Positions 18,044 through 27,012 of a DNA stretch of 64,000 nucleotides are shown piece by piece; positions within the stretch are counted from its first letter, which is position 1; each line of letters starts with the position of its first letter. Below the pieces are notes generated by a model. It was not told where the DNA came from. It saw only the letters and a program-made list of their open reading frames with translations, and did not search any database. The position numbers were made by a program, and so were the translations under genes. The DNA is from RQOF01 sp964461135 (GTDB lineage: Bacteria > Calditrichota > Calditrichia > RBG-13-44-9): the NCBI GenBank assembly GCA_964461135.1, contig CAYWTB010000005.1:1-64000 (forward strand), written 5' to 3'.

Positions 18044-18911
18044 GACACGACTCGGCAAGGGACTGGAAGCACTCATATCGACTCCGGTGGACCAGATTAC
18101 TCCCGGCATGAAGAAAACCCTCCATGAAGTGGATGTGGGTCTGATTGATCCCAATCCTTTCCAGCCGCGGATGGATATGGACAGTGAGGCATTTGAGGAA
18201 TTAAAAAAATCCGTTCGTGAGAAGGGTATCATTCAACCCATTGCCATCCGCGGCAGCATTAACGGAAGATATCAACTGATTGCTGGGGAGCGGCGCCTGA
18301 AGGCTGCCATTGCAGTGGGATTGAAATGGATTCCTGCCTATGTCCTGAACGTTACCAGCGATGAAGATATGCTGGAAATGGCGCTTATTGAAAATGTACA
18401 GCGTGAGCATCTGAATCCTATCGATCTGGCAAACGGATATCAACGGCTGATTGATGAACTGAAATTGACCCAGGAGGAAATAGCGGAAAAGATTGGTAAG
18501 GACCGTGCTACGGTAGCCAATATGATCCGCCTGCTTAAACTTCCTGACAAGATACAGGACAGCCTTAAAAAAGGAGAAATCAGGGAAGGTCATGCCCGGG
18601 CAATGTTGGGACTCATCGATATCTCACAGCAGATTGAGCTGTGGAAAAAATCGGTAAAACACGGATATTCAGTGCGCAAAGTGGAGGAGGAAGTTAAAAA
18701 ATTACGCAGTGCTTCACCTCATGTGATGCTGCAGAAACAGGCGCGTAAAAAATCACCCTTCGTGTCACGGACGGAAGGAAATCTGCGGGAAAAATTCGGC
18801 ACCCAGGTTAAACTGCGCACCAAGAAAGATGGGGGCAGTATTGAAATTTTTTTCTATTCCCGGGAAGATCTTGACCGATTATTAGAACTGTTTGATGAAA
18901 TTAAGGTATAA
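18033..18911 (+). CDS. parB: chromosome partitioning protein ParB (Spo0J)
   Basis: A 292-residue CTP-dependent DNA clamp that loads at parS. It has the ParA-interaction N-terminus (TRLGKGLEALIS), the ParB/Srx CTPase region with NPFQPR and AGERRLKAA, the ENVQREHLNPID block and a helix-turn-helix (LTQEEIAEKIGKDRATVANM). The C-terminal dimerisation domain ends in SREDLDRLLELFD. I chose the ATG at 18033, preceded by GAGGAG. It overlaps the parA stop by 11 bases. Downstream are an M23 peptidase and a bactofilin. In Myxococcus, bactofilins scaffold ParABS components, so the order may be functional. Confidence 0.96.
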   Translation: MKTKTRLGKGLEALISTPVDQITPGMKKTLHEVDVGLIDPNPFQPRMDMDSEAFEELKKSVREKGIIQPIAIRGSINGRYQLIAGERRLKAAIAVGLKWIPAYVLNVTSDEDMLEMALIENVQREHLNPIDLANGYQRLIDELKLTQEEIAEKIGKDRATVANMIRLLKLPDKIQDSLKKGEIREGHARAMLGLIDISQQIELWKKSVKHGYSVRKVEEEVKKLRSASPHVMLQKQARKKSPFVSRTEGNLREKFGTQVKLRTKKDGGSIEIFFYSREDLDRLLELFDEIKV

Positions 18912-18946
18912 AGATTGTCATTTAGGTTAATTATAAAGGAATAATC

Positions 18947-19720
18947 TTGAGCCATAAAAGACATAAGAAGAAATTTTTAAATATCGTGCTCATACCCGAT
19001 GACAAATCTCAACCCAGGAATTTCAAATTCCGTTATTCGGTCCTTACGGCCGGGTTGCTACTGTTCATATTTATCTTTGCAGGTGTGGTTATCGGAGCCG
19101 TGACCTATGGCAAGCTTCTTCAGAAAGCATATGAAAATATCAGCCTGCGTCAGCAAAACGAACAATTGACTCAGCAACTACAGAAGATCAATGAATTGAG
19201 CAGCGAGCTGGATAATCTGAAAAACTATGGGCGCAAAGTCCGCAGCAGCCTGATGGGGTATGTGAATCTTCAGAGTGAGCTTGAAAATGTGGAACCGCTC
19301 GCCAGTAAAGAATCATCCAACCAGTCTGTCTTTTCAATCTTTACCTCTATTCCGGTGACAGCTCCCGTGACCGGCTTTATAAGTCAGGACTTCAGTCCGA
19401 ACCTGCACAACGGGGTGGATATCGTCGCACCAGAAGGAACACCCATTGTAGCCGCCGGAAGTGGTATTGTGCTTTTCTCCGGCTGGACCGTTGACGGCGG
19501 CAACACCATAGTCATGGGGCATCAGGGGGGTTATTACAGCTACTACAAACACAATCTGAGAAATGTGGTTTATGAAAATCAACTGGTTTCGCAGGGTGAA
19601 GTGATCGGCTATTTAGGGAATTCAGGTCAAAAATCGTTTGGTCCCCATCTTCATTTTGAGATCTGGAAGGATGGAGCACCTGTCGATCCCAGAATTTTGG
19701 TTACTGATCTAAACAAATAG
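18947..19720 (+). CDS. M23 family peptidoglycan endopeptidase, membrane-anchored
   Basis: A 257-residue type II membrane protein. A basic cytoplasmic N-terminus and one transmembrane helix (about 25-47) lead into a periplasmic coiled coil (about 55-100). The C-terminal LytM/M23 domain has the zinc ligands HNGVD (near 155) and HLHFE (near 236) plus GNSGQKSFGPHLHFEIW, so it should be active. It probably cleaves peptide crosslinks in the wall. The start is TTG at 18947 with AAAGGA upstream. The bactofilin gene begins 25 bases downstream. M23-bactofilin pairs that shape the cell are known (Helicobacter Csd1-CcmA, BacA-LmdC), so a morphogenetic role is a fair inference. Confidence 0.9.
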   Translation: MSHKRHKKKFLNIVLIPDDKSQPRNFKFRYSVLTAGLLLFIFIFAGVVIGAVTYGKLLQKAYENISLRQQNEQLTQQLQKINELSSELDNLKNYGRKVRSSLMGYVNLQSELENVEPLASKESSNQSVFSIFTSIPVTAPVTGFISQDFSPNLHNGVDIVAPEGTPIVAAGSGIVLFSGWTVDGGNTIVMGHQGGYYSYYKHNLRNVVYENQLVSQGEVIGYLGNSGQKSFGPHLHFEIWKDGAPVDPRILVTDLNK

Positions 19721-19745
19721 AATATCTTTGGAGGAGATTAAATTT

Positions 19746-20195
19746 ATGGCTTTGAAAACAAAAGAACCGGATGATAGCTACAAAAGTACCAATGAACTGA
19801 ATTTTATTGGTGCGGGGACGTATGTGGAAGGGACGGTTGAAACCAAGGGAAGTCTTCGCATAGATGGCCGGGTAAAGGGGGCCGTTAAGGCCGGGGACAC
19901 ATTAACAATTGGCTCAAAGGGTGAAATTTCCGGGGAAGTCCATGCCCGTATGGCGGTGGTTGGCGGAAAGATTGAAGGTGACATCAGGGTTGATGAGAAA
20001 CTGGTTCTGGAAGCCAATTCCACCCTGGTCGGGAATCTGAAGGCCAAGAAACTGGTCATTGATGAAGGAGCACTCTTCCAGGGGAAATCTGATATGGGTG
20101 CACCGAAAACCATAAAACCTGCCGCTAGTCCCCTTGATTTCCAGCCCAAAGGAGAAAGCGGAGGTGGAAAAGATTCCGCCGAAAAAGCACAATAA
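19746..20195 (+). CDS. bactofilin
   Basis: A 149-residue bactofilin, a cytoskeletal protein that self-assembles into non-polar filaments through a right-handed beta-helix. The core from NFIGAGTYVEG to LFQGKSDMG shows the regular short repeats of the family (IDGRVKG, IGSKGEISGEV, GGKIEGDIRV, GNLKAKKLVIDEG). It is flanked by a short polar N-terminus and a Pro/Gly/Lys-rich tail. I set the start at the ATG at 19746, supported by GGAGG at 19730-19734. An in-frame TTG lies 18 bases upstream. The last 32 bases overlap the next gene. It is probably the partner of the preceding M23 peptidase. Confidence 0.92.
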   Translation: MALKTKEPDDSYKSTNELNFIGAGTYVEGTVETKGSLRIDGRVKGAVKAGDTLTIGSKGEISGEVHARMAVVGGKIEGDIRVDEKLVLEANSTLVGNLKAKKLVIDEGALFQGKSDMGAPKTIKPAASPLDFQPKGESGGGKDSAEKAQ

Positions 20196-20454
20196 TTCCA
20201 CCGAAGAAAATCATTCAAATAATATTGAGAGTCTGGTTGAGGCATACCGGAAAGCCGGGCCCTACCTGAATATTGGGCTGGTCTGGGCGCTGGCAGTTCT
20301 CTTCTTTACCTGGTTGGGGATTGAACTGGATAAAAAATTGAATACCGTTCCCTGGTTAACCGTCAGTGGAGCTTTGCTCGGAATTGCGACGGGATTTTAT
20401 CATTTTATTAAAACCGTAATGAATGAAGATAAAAAAAACCGGAAGTCATCCTGA
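20164..20454 (+). CDS. atpZ: AtpZ/AtpI-like ATP synthase assembly protein
   Basis: A 96-residue protein with a polar N-terminus and two membrane helices (LNIGLVWALAVLFFTWLGIEL, and one from VSGALLGIATGFYHFI), ending in a basic tail. The pattern of a GIELDKKL-type loop between two helices is that of the AtpZ/AtpI accessory family found at the head of atp operons, thought to help c-ring assembly or cation supply. The start is the GTG at 20164, with AAAGGAG nine bases upstream inside the bactofilin frame. This gives a 32-base overlap. A TTG at 20134 is also in frame but has no such site. Confidence 0.75.
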   Translation: MEKIPPKKHNNSTEENHSNNIESLVEAYRKAGPYLNIGLVWALAVLFFTWLGIELDKKLNTVPWLTVSGALLGIATGFYHFIKTVMNEDKKNRKSS

Positions 20455-20527
20455 TAACTATTATCCCGAACATCCGCCATGTCTTCTGCCCATCTGTTAA
20501 GAAAGAATTATCCCGATTAATAAACGA

Positions 20528-20917
20528 ATGAAGTTCTCTATTTTTTTTAAAAAAAGTTTTTATTTACTGGCAATTTTTGCGATATTTTTTACCTTTTTGA
20601 TGATTACAGGTTTTGTCAGAACAGGCATTCTTGCGGCGTGGTGTGGGCTTCTGATTTCCTATATAAATTTTCTTGCCGGTGCGTACACTGTTGCATGGGG
20701 AATTAAAAAATCAGACAAACTGTTTTATGCGGCCTTTTTCAGTGGAATGTTAGCAAGATTTGTGATCATCTTGATAATTCTGTTTGTTCTGCTTAAATAT
20801 GTTGACCTGAATAGGGTTTCTTTAATGTTGTCGCTGCTGGTAACGTATTTCAGTTTTCTGGCTCTGGAAATATTGATTATTCATGAATCGTCGTTGACGA
20901 GGGGTAGTGCTTCATGA
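20528..20917 (+). CDS. atpI: AtpI-like ATP synthase subunit I
   Basis: A 129-residue hydrophobic protein with four predicted membrane helices (about 8-28, 32-52, 68-90, 96-115). Position directly before atpB, size and the SGMLARFVIILIILF block fit the loosely conserved ATP synthase I chain family. The role is probably help with c-ring assembly or Mg2+ supply, as proposed for AtpI elsewhere. Its TGA overlaps the atpB ATG (ATGA), so expression is coupled to the Fo genes. Sequence conservation in this family is weak, so the call rests largely on context. Confidence 0.7.
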   Translation: MKFSIFFKKSFYLLAIFAIFFTFLMITGFVRTGILAAWCGLLISYINFLAGAYTVAWGIKKSDKLFYAAFFSGMLARFVIILIILFVLLKYVDLNRVSLMLSLLVTYFSFLALEILIIHESSLTRGSAS

Positions 20918-21765
20918 CAGATACAACCGCTGTTGCACATACCGCTGAACATTCTGCCCAGGGGCAGGAATCGGGGCTGGGACAGTTCATTATCCATCAC
21001 ATACAGGATTCCCATGAATGGAACCTGCTGGGGTATCACATTCATCTGCCCACTTTTCCGCCCATACATGTGTTGGGGCTGCGTATCGATCTCTCCATCA
21101 CTCAGCATGTTTTAATGATGTGGTTTGCTTCGCTGTTTCTCATCCTGACTTTCTGGTTGCTTTTCCGCAAAAAAAAACTGGTTCCCACAGGCTTTGCCGC
21201 CATTTTGGAATCGCTGGTGCTGTTTGTGCGGGATGAGATATCCATTCCCAATATCGGCCAGAAGGATGGGAAACGAATGACCCCGCTTCTCGCCACCATG
21301 TTTGTTTTTATTCTAACCTGTAATTTAATGGGATTGATACCCCTGTTTACCACAGCGACCAGTAATATATCAGTAACGGCATCCCTGGCGATTGTAACAT
21401 TTTTTGTCACCCAGATAATGGGAATGGTCAAAAACGGAATTTTTGGTTATTTTAAAGGTCTGGTTCCACATGGAATTCCTGCCCCTTTACTGCTCTTTGT
21501 CGTCCCCATTGAAATATTCGGACTATTCACAAAACCGTTTGCTCTGGCTATGCGACTCTTTGCAAACATGCTTGCCGGGCACTCGGTCATATACGCACTG
21601 CTGGGGCTGACCATTGTGCTTGGCACTTTATTGATTGCGCCTGTTTCGGTGGTTTTTGCGGTGTTCATTAATTTGCTGGAAATTCTGGTGGCATTTATTC
21701 AGGCCTATATTTTTACAATGCTGTCCGCTTTATTTTTCGGAATGGCAATGCATCAGGAACATTAG
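20914..21765 (+). CDS. atpB: F1Fo ATP synthase subunit a
   Basis: A 283-residue Fo stator subunit that provides the two half-channels for ions. The essential arginine lies in FALAMRLFANMLAGH, and the last two helices (LLIAPVSVVFAVFINLLEIL, VAFIQAYIFTMLSALFF) match the family. The N-terminal 45 residues are His-rich and periplasmic (HTAEH, IIHHIQDSHEWN), somewhat longer than in E. coli, as often seen in FCB-group bacteria. It overlaps the atpI-like gene by 4 bases. It ends with TAG. Confidence 0.95.
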   Translation: MTDTTAVAHTAEHSAQGQESGLGQFIIHHIQDSHEWNLLGYHIHLPTFPPIHVLGLRIDLSITQHVLMMWFASLFLILTFWLLFRKKKLVPTGFAAILESLVLFVRDEISIPNIGQKDGKRMTPLLATMFVFILTCNLMGLIPLFTTATSNISVTASLAIVTFFVTQIMGMVKNGIFGYFKGLVPHGIPAPLLLFVVPIEIFGLFTKPFALAMRLFANMLAGHSVIYALLGLTIVLGTLLIAPVSVVFAVFINLLEILVAFIQAYIFTMLSALFFGMAMHQEH

Positions 21766-21805
21766 TTAATTATTAGTCAATTTAAACTTTTTAAAGGAGG
21801 ACAGA

Positions 21806-22036
21806 ATGGGTGATCTTGGATTAGCTTATTTGGCAGCAGGAATCGGAGCAGCAATTGTGGCGATTGCAACCGGTATCGGTATTGGACGAATTGGCAGTGC
21901 AGCTATGGAAGGGACAGCACGTCAACCGGAAGCGGCCAACGCCATTCGGGTGTCTATGATTATCTCTGCAGCTCTGATTGAAGGTGTGGCATTCTTCGGT
22001 CTGGTCATTTGTCTGTTATTAAGCCAATTAAAGTAA
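21806..22036 (+). CDS. atpE: F1Fo ATP synthase subunit c
   Basis: A 76-residue hairpin of two helices that forms the rotor ring. The polar loop is ARQPEA (38-43) and the ion-binding carboxylate is Glu59 in AALIEGVAFF. Sodium-type rings carry Gln in helix 1 and Glu-Ser-Thr in helix 2. Here the helix 1 position is Ile26 (GIGIGR) and helix 2 reads Glu-Gly-Val. This points to proton coupling, as an inference from known Na+ motifs. AAAGGAGG stands upstream of the ATG. Confidence 0.97.
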   Translation: MGDLGLAYLAAGIGAAIVAIATGIGIGRIGSAAMEGTARQPEAANAIRVSMIISAALIEGVAFFGLVICLLLSQLK

Positions 22037-22058
22037 ACACAATTACTTAGGAAACGGT

Positions 22059-22553
22059 ATGCTACAACTAGAACCCGGTATGATGATTTGGACCTGGGTC
22101 ACTTTTTTTGTTCTTTTTCTGATACTCGCACGTGTTGCCTGGAAACCTTTGCTCACCACTGTGGAAAATCGGGAAAAAACGATCAGTGACTCAATTAAAA
22201 GAGCCGAGGAGGCAAAACTCCAGGCCGGTAAAATGATGGAGGAGCAGCAGAAAATGCTGGCCCATGCGCAGGAAGACATTCAGAAAATGATGAAAGAGAA
22301 TAAGGATGTTGCCGAGACCATTAAAAATGAGATGATTGAAAAGGCCAGACAGGAGGCGCAGAAACTGCATGAGCGGGCTCGGGCAGATATTGAGCGGGAG
22401 ACGGAAGCCGCGGCACTGCAACTTAAAAAACAGGTGGCGGATCTGGTAATCCAGGCAGCCTCAGGACTTATCCGGGAGAATCTCGATTCCAAAAAACATC
22501 GGGATTTGATTGATGATTATATTAAAGACCTTGAACAGCTGAAAAAAAATTAG
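22059..22553 (+). CDS. atpF: F1Fo ATP synthase subunit b
   Basis: A 164-residue peripheral stalk subunit. One N-terminal membrane helix (MIWTWVTFFVLFLILARVAW) is followed by a long amphipathic helix rich in Ala, Glu, Lys and Gln that should dimerise and reach subunit delta. The C-terminus (AASGLIRENLDSKKHRDLID) is the conserved delta-contact end. Only one b-type gene is present, so the stalk is probably a homodimer rather than the b/b' pair of phototrophs. The start codon is close to the atpE stop (22 bases). Confidence 0.93.
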   Translation: MLQLEPGMMIWTWVTFFVLFLILARVAWKPLLTTVENREKTISDSIKRAEEAKLQAGKMMEEQQKMLAHAQEDIQKMMKENKDVAETIKNEMIEKARQEAQKLHERARADIERETEAAALQLKKQVADLVIQAASGLIRENLDSKKHRDLIDDYIKDLEQLKKN

Positions 22554-22565
22554 GAAAGTAGTTTC

Positions 22566-23108
22566 TTGGTACAATCCAGAGTTACACGACGATATGCCAA
22601 AGCCCTCTTTGAACAGGCCGGCGAGCAGAAAGTGCTGGATCGGGTTTCAGAGGATTTGAAATATATCAGGAAAGTAAATGATGAATCGGTAGATTTCAGA
22701 ATGTTACTGTCATCCCCCATTATTCACTCTACTGATAAAAAGAGTGTTTTTGCAAAGGATTTTAAACAAAAGGTGCATACCCTCACCTTTGACTTTCTTA
22801 TTCTGCTGCTGGATAAAAACCGGGAAGAATTGTTGCCGGAAATGATTGATTTTTTTATGAAATTGAATGATGACGCTCAGAAAATTATCAGGGCGCGACT
22901 GATTACTGCCCACAAATTTGCGGCAGAACAATTGAAAGCATTGAAAAAACAACTGGACCATTTTTCCGGAAAGAATGTGATACTGGAACAACATGTTGAT
23001 TCCGCTTTGCTGGGCGGCTTCATTGTCCGCCTGGATGATACGGTCATTGATACCAGTCTTAGGAATCAACTTGCAAAACTTCGTGAAAGTATGGTTTCAA
23101 CTGAATAA
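22566..23108 (+). CDS. atpH: F1Fo ATP synthase subunit delta
   Basis: A 180-residue F1 subunit that ties the peripheral stalk to the alpha3beta3 head (OSCP family). The N-terminal helical bundle starts RRYAKALFEQAGEQ. The C-terminal half carries LLGGFIVRLDDTVIDTSLRNQL, the family's diagnostic block. The start is TTG at 22566, with AGGAAAG upstream. No ATG fits without losing the conserved N-terminus. It lies between atpF and atpA, as in the standard bacterial order. Confidence 0.93.
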   Translation: MVQSRVTRRYAKALFEQAGEQKVLDRVSEDLKYIRKVNDESVDFRMLLSSPIIHSTDKKSVFAKDFKQKVHTLTFDFLILLLDKNREELLPEMIDFFMKLNDDAQKIIRARLITAHKFAAEQLKALKKQLDHFSGKNVILEQHVDSALLGGFIVRLDDTVIDTSLRNQLAKLRESMVSTE

Positions 23109-23142
23109 TTTTTTCTTCTTTAAATAAAGAAAAGGATAACCG

Positions 23143-24678
23143 ATGGCTGTAGATGTTAAACCAGATGAAATTTCTTCGATTCTTAAAAAGCAATTGGCCA
23201 GTTACCAGAAAGAAACTGATGTTTATGATGTGGGGACGGTTCTGCAAGTGGGAGATGGAATAGCCAGAGTCTACGGGCTTTCCAGTGTTATGGCGGGTGA
23301 GCTGGTGGAATTTCCGCATGATGTCATGGGATTGGTCCTTAATCTGGAAGAGGATAACGTCGGATGTGTTCTTTTTGGTGAGGATTACCTGGTAAAAGAG
23401 GGTGACACCGTTCGCCGGACAAAGAGAATTCTGGAAGTACCGGTGGGCCGAGAATTGCTGGGGCGGGTAGTCAATCCTCTGGGCAACCCTAAAGATGGTA
23501 AAGGGACTATCAAAGCAGATAAATTTCAACCAATGGAAAGAAAGGCTCCCGGTGTCATTTACCGCCAGCCGGTGAAAGAATCGCTGCAAACCGGCCTAAA
23601 GGCAATTGATTCCATGATTCCTATAGGGAGGGGACAACGTGAATTAATTATAGGGGATCGTCAAACAGGAAAAACAGCCATTGCGATTGATACCATTATA
23701 AATCAGAAAATGACCCATGATACTGATTCACCAGTTTATTGTATTTATGTGGCCATCGGTCAAAAGGCTGCCACCGTGGTAAGACTGGTAAAAACATTGG
23801 AAGATTACGGAGCCATGGAGTATACCATAGTAGTTTCGGCCGATGCCAGCGAGCCGGCTCCTCTGCAGTATGTGGCCCCCTATGCCGGGGTTACCATGGG
23901 AGAATTTTTCCGGGACAACAAGATGCATGCTTTAATTATCTATGATGATCTGACCAAACATGCCTGGGCCTATCGGCAGATATCCCTGTTGCTACGGCGT
24001 CCTCCCGGGCGGGAAGCCTATCCGGGTGATATTTTTTATCTGCATTCCCGCCTGCTGGAAAGGGCAGCTAAAATGAATGACAAGGAAGGAGGCGGTTCCC
24101 TGACCGCATTCCCCATTATTGAAACCCAGGCGGGTGATGTTTCTGCCTATATACCCACTAATGTTATCTCCATTACCGATGGCCAGATATATCTGGAATC
24201 GAACCTGTTTTATTCCGGTGTCCGTCCGGCCATCAATCCCGGTATTTCGGTGAGCAGGGTGGGTGGAAATGCACAGATCAAAGCCATGAGGCAGGTAGCG
24301 GGAAGCCTGCGGTTGGATTTGGCTAATTACCGGGAACTGGAAGCCTTTGTAAAGTTCGGTTCGGATCTGGATAAGGCAACCCAGGCCCAGATTACCAGAG
24401 GACAACGGCTGGTGGAGTCATTAAAACAGGATCAGTATTCACCTATGACCGTTGCCAAACAGATTATCATCATTTTTGTGGGGACAGAAGGTATGCTGGA
24501 TACCCTGCCTGTGTCTGTCATATTAAGGTTTGAATCTGAATTTCTGGACTACGTGGAGAATAAATATCCTGACATACTTAAAAAAATTGAGAAGGAAAAA
24601 GTTCTCAGCGACGAATTAAAAGAACAGGTCAGGAAAACAGTGGACGAATTTTTGCCTCTTTTCAAGAAGGAAGGATAA
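23143..24678 (+). CDS. atpA: F1Fo ATP synthase subunit alpha
   Basis: A 511-residue non-catalytic F1 subunit. The P-loop is GDRQTGKTAIAIDTI, and the segments QYVAPYAGVTMGEFF and HSRLLERAAKMND are typical. The arginine finger region is in PGISVSRVGGNAQIKAM, in full agreement with the family. The N-terminal beta-barrel and C-terminal helical domain are complete, and length is normal. A short AT-rich gap separates it from atpH. Confidence 0.98.
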   Translation: MAVDVKPDEISSILKKQLASYQKETDVYDVGTVLQVGDGIARVYGLSSVMAGELVEFPHDVMGLVLNLEEDNVGCVLFGEDYLVKEGDTVRRTKRILEVPVGRELLGRVVNPLGNPKDGKGTIKADKFQPMERKAPGVIYRQPVKESLQTGLKAIDSMIPIGRGQRELIIGDRQTGKTAIAIDTIINQKMTHDTDSPVYCIYVAIGQKAATVVRLVKTLEDYGAMEYTIVVSADASEPAPLQYVAPYAGVTMGEFFRDNKMHALIIYDDLTKHAWAYRQISLLLRRPPGREAYPGDIFYLHSRLLERAAKMNDKEGGGSLTAFPIIETQAGDVSAYIPTNVISITDGQIYLESNLFYSGVRPAINPGISVSRVGGNAQIKAMRQVAGSLRLDLANYRELEAFVKFGSDLDKATQAQITRGQRLVESLKQDQYSPMTVAKQIIIIFVGTEGMLDTLPVSVILRFESEFLDYVENKYPDILKKIEKEKVLSDELKEQVRKTVDEFLPLFKKEG

Positions 24679-24685
24679 TTTTTTA

Positions 24686-25549
24686 GTGGCCACCCTGAGA
24701 GAAATCCGCCGGCGGATCAACAGCATAAAAAGTACCCAGCAGATTACCCGTGCCATGAAAATGGTAGCCGCCGCTAAATTACGCAAAGCCCAGGAAAATA
24801 TTGTGGCCGCCAGGCCTTATGCCTATAAAATTGATGAAATGATTCGTCATCTGATCTTTCAGCTGGACGAAATCGGTGAGCCGTTGCTGGAAGTGAGACC
24901 TGCCGGGCGTGTTCTGCTGGTGGTTATTACCTCCGACCGCGGATTATGCGGTTCATTCAATTCCAATATTATTAAGCGTACTCTCCGGCACATGGAAGAG
25001 CACAAGGACAAGGAGATCTCCCTGCTTTGTATCGGGCGGAAAGGTCATGATTTTTTCCGCAAAAGGGATTTTCATATTGTGGGAAAATATACCAACATTT
25101 TTAATCCACTGGAATATGTCACCGCCCGGGAAATTACCGGATTTCTGGTTGGGCAGTATATAAAAGAGCAGACGGACCTGATTGAAATAATTTATAACGA
25201 GTTTAAAAATGCCGTACAGCAGAATGTGGTATTGGAGAAATATCTGCCGCTGTCCGGAGAGGAATTTGAAGGTGAACTGAGTACTATTGATTATATTTAC
25301 GAACCCGATAAGCTGTCGCTGTTAAATGCTCTGTTACCCAAGCACCTGAATATCCAGACCTGGCGTATTCTGCTGGAATCCAACGCTGCCGAACAGGGAG
25401 CGCGCATGACTGCCATGGAAAATGCCACCGAAAACGCCGGTGATCTGATTTCCGAGTTGACCCTCAAATACAATAAAGCCAGACAGGCCACCATTACCAG
25501 GGAAATTTCCGAAATTGTCGGTGGAGCAGAAGCTCTGAGATCTGGTTAA
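24686..25549 (+). CDS. atpG: F1Fo ATP synthase subunit gamma
   Basis: A 287-residue central rotor shaft. The N-terminal helix (RRRINSIKSTQQITRAMKMV) and the C-terminal helix (MENATENAGDLISELTLKYN) that form the coiled coil are intact. The Rossmann-like middle has SDRGLCGSFNSNI. The start is GTG at 24686, with AAGGA upstream, since the atpA stop lies only 7 bases before. No redox-regulation cysteine insert is seen. Confidence 0.97.
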   Translation: MATLREIRRRINSIKSTQQITRAMKMVAAAKLRKAQENIVAARPYAYKIDEMIRHLIFQLDEIGEPLLEVRPAGRVLLVVITSDRGLCGSFNSNIIKRTLRHMEEHKDKEISLLCIGRKGHDFFRKRDFHIVGKYTNIFNPLEYVTAREITGFLVGQYIKEQTDLIEIIYNEFKNAVQQNVVLEKYLPLSGEEFEGELSTIDYIYEPDKLSLLNALLPKHLNIQTWRILLESNAAEQGARMTAMENATENAGDLISELTLKYNKARQATITREISEIVGGAEALRSG

Positions 25550-25584
25550 AAAAATGAAAAGAAAATTAAAGGATCTTCCAGATT

Positions 25585-26976
25585 ATGATTAAAGGAATTG
25601 TAAAACAGGTTATAGGTCCGGTTGTTGACCTGGAATTCCCGGAAGAACATCTTCCTCAGATTTATAATGCCGTCAATATTAAACGCGATGATTCTCCTCC
25701 GCTGGTACTGGAAGTACAGCAACATCTGGGTGAAAACATGGTCCGCTGTGTAGCCATGGATTCCACCGACGGATTAACCCGTGGTACCGAAGCCAGTGAT
25801 ACCGGAAAACCCATTACGGTGCCGGTCGGGCCGGAGGTGCTGGGACGCCTGATAAATGTAGTGGGCCGTCCCATTGATGAACTGGGCTCTTTGAAAACCT
25901 CAAAACAACTTCCCATTCATCATGATGCCCCGGATTATAAAGATCTGAGCACCGAAACCGAACTGCTGGAAACCGGCATTAAGGTGGTAGATCTGCTGGA
26001 GCCCTATTCCAAGGGCGGGAAAACCGGTTTGTTCGGAGGGGCCGGTGTGGGGAAAACCGTGCTGATTCAGGAGCTCATCCGGAATATTGCTATTGAACAC
26101 GGCGGAATTTCCGTGTTTGCGGGGGTGGGAGAACGTACCCGCGAAGGTAATGATTTGTGGCTGGAAATGAAGGAGAGCGGCGTTATCGATAAAACCGCCC
26201 TGATATTCGGACAGATGAATGAACCCCCCGGCGCCCGTCAGCGGGTCGGATTGACCGCTTTGACGGTTGCCGAGTATTTCAGAGATGTGGAAGAGCGCGA
26301 CGTATTGCTGTTCATCGATAATATATTCCGTTTCACCCAGGCCGGTTCAGAAGTTTCCGCACTGCTGGGTCGTATGCCCTCTGCCGTAGGCTATCAGCCG
26401 ACACTTGCTACTGAGATGGGGGAACTGCAGGAACGGATCTCCAGCACCAACAAAGGTTCCATTACCTCCGTGCAGGCCATCTATGTGCCGGCAGACGACC
26501 TGACAGACCCCGCACCGGTTACTGTATTTGCTCACCTGGATGCTACCACTGTACTTTCCAGGCAGATTGCATCCATGAGTATCTACCCGGCGGTGGATCC
26601 GTTGGACTCCACATCCCGCATTCTTGATCCCAGAATAGTAGGAAATGAACACTATTCTGTGGCAAAACGGGTGCAGGAAATTTTACAGAAATATAAAGAT
26701 TTACAGGACATTATTGCCATTCTGGGAATGGATGAACTGTCTGATGAAGATAAAATTACCGTCACCCGGGCGCGGCGGATTCAGCGGTTCCTTTCCCAAC
26801 CGTTTTTTGTTGCTGAGCAATTCACCGGTTTTCCCGGTAAGTATGTGTCACTGGAAGACACCATCCGCGGATTTAAAGGAATTACCGAAGGTGAATATGA
26901 TGATCTTCCTGAACAGGCGTTCTGGATGGTCGGCACTATTGAAGAAGCGGCTGAAAAAGCTAAAAAGATGGGTTAG
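25585..26976 (+). CDS. atpD: F1Fo ATP synthase subunit beta
   Basis: A 463-residue catalytic F1 subunit. The Walker A motif is GGAGVGKTVLIQEL, the catalytic glutamate lies in GVGERTREGNDL, Walker B is LLFIDNIFRF, and the DELSEED-type segment is DELSDEDK. All nucleotide-binding and torque-transmitting motifs are present. A 127-base gap with an inverted repeat separates it from atpC, the widest gap among the Fo/F1 genes from atpB to atpC. Confidence 0.98.
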   Translation: MIKGIVKQVIGPVVDLEFPEEHLPQIYNAVNIKRDDSPPLVLEVQQHLGENMVRCVAMDSTDGLTRGTEASDTGKPITVPVGPEVLGRLINVVGRPIDELGSLKTSKQLPIHHDAPDYKDLSTETELLETGIKVVDLLEPYSKGGKTGLFGGAGVGKTVLIQELIRNIAIEHGGISVFAGVGERTREGNDLWLEMKESGVIDKTALIFGQMNEPPGARQRVGLTALTVAEYFRDVEERDVLLFIDNIFRFTQAGSEVSALLGRMPSAVGYQPTLATEMGELQERISSTNKGSITSVQAIYVPADDLTDPAPVTVFAHLDATTVLSRQIASMSIYPAVDPLDSTSRILDPRIVGNEHYSVAKRVQEILQKYKDLQDIIAILGMDELSDEDKITVTRARRIQRFLSQPFFVAEQFTGFPGKYVSLEDTIRGFKGITEGEYDDLPEQAFWMVGTIEEAAEKAKKMG

Positions 26977-27012
26977 CCGGAAAATGGTTTTTACTGAGAT
27001 ATAAAGCGGAAG

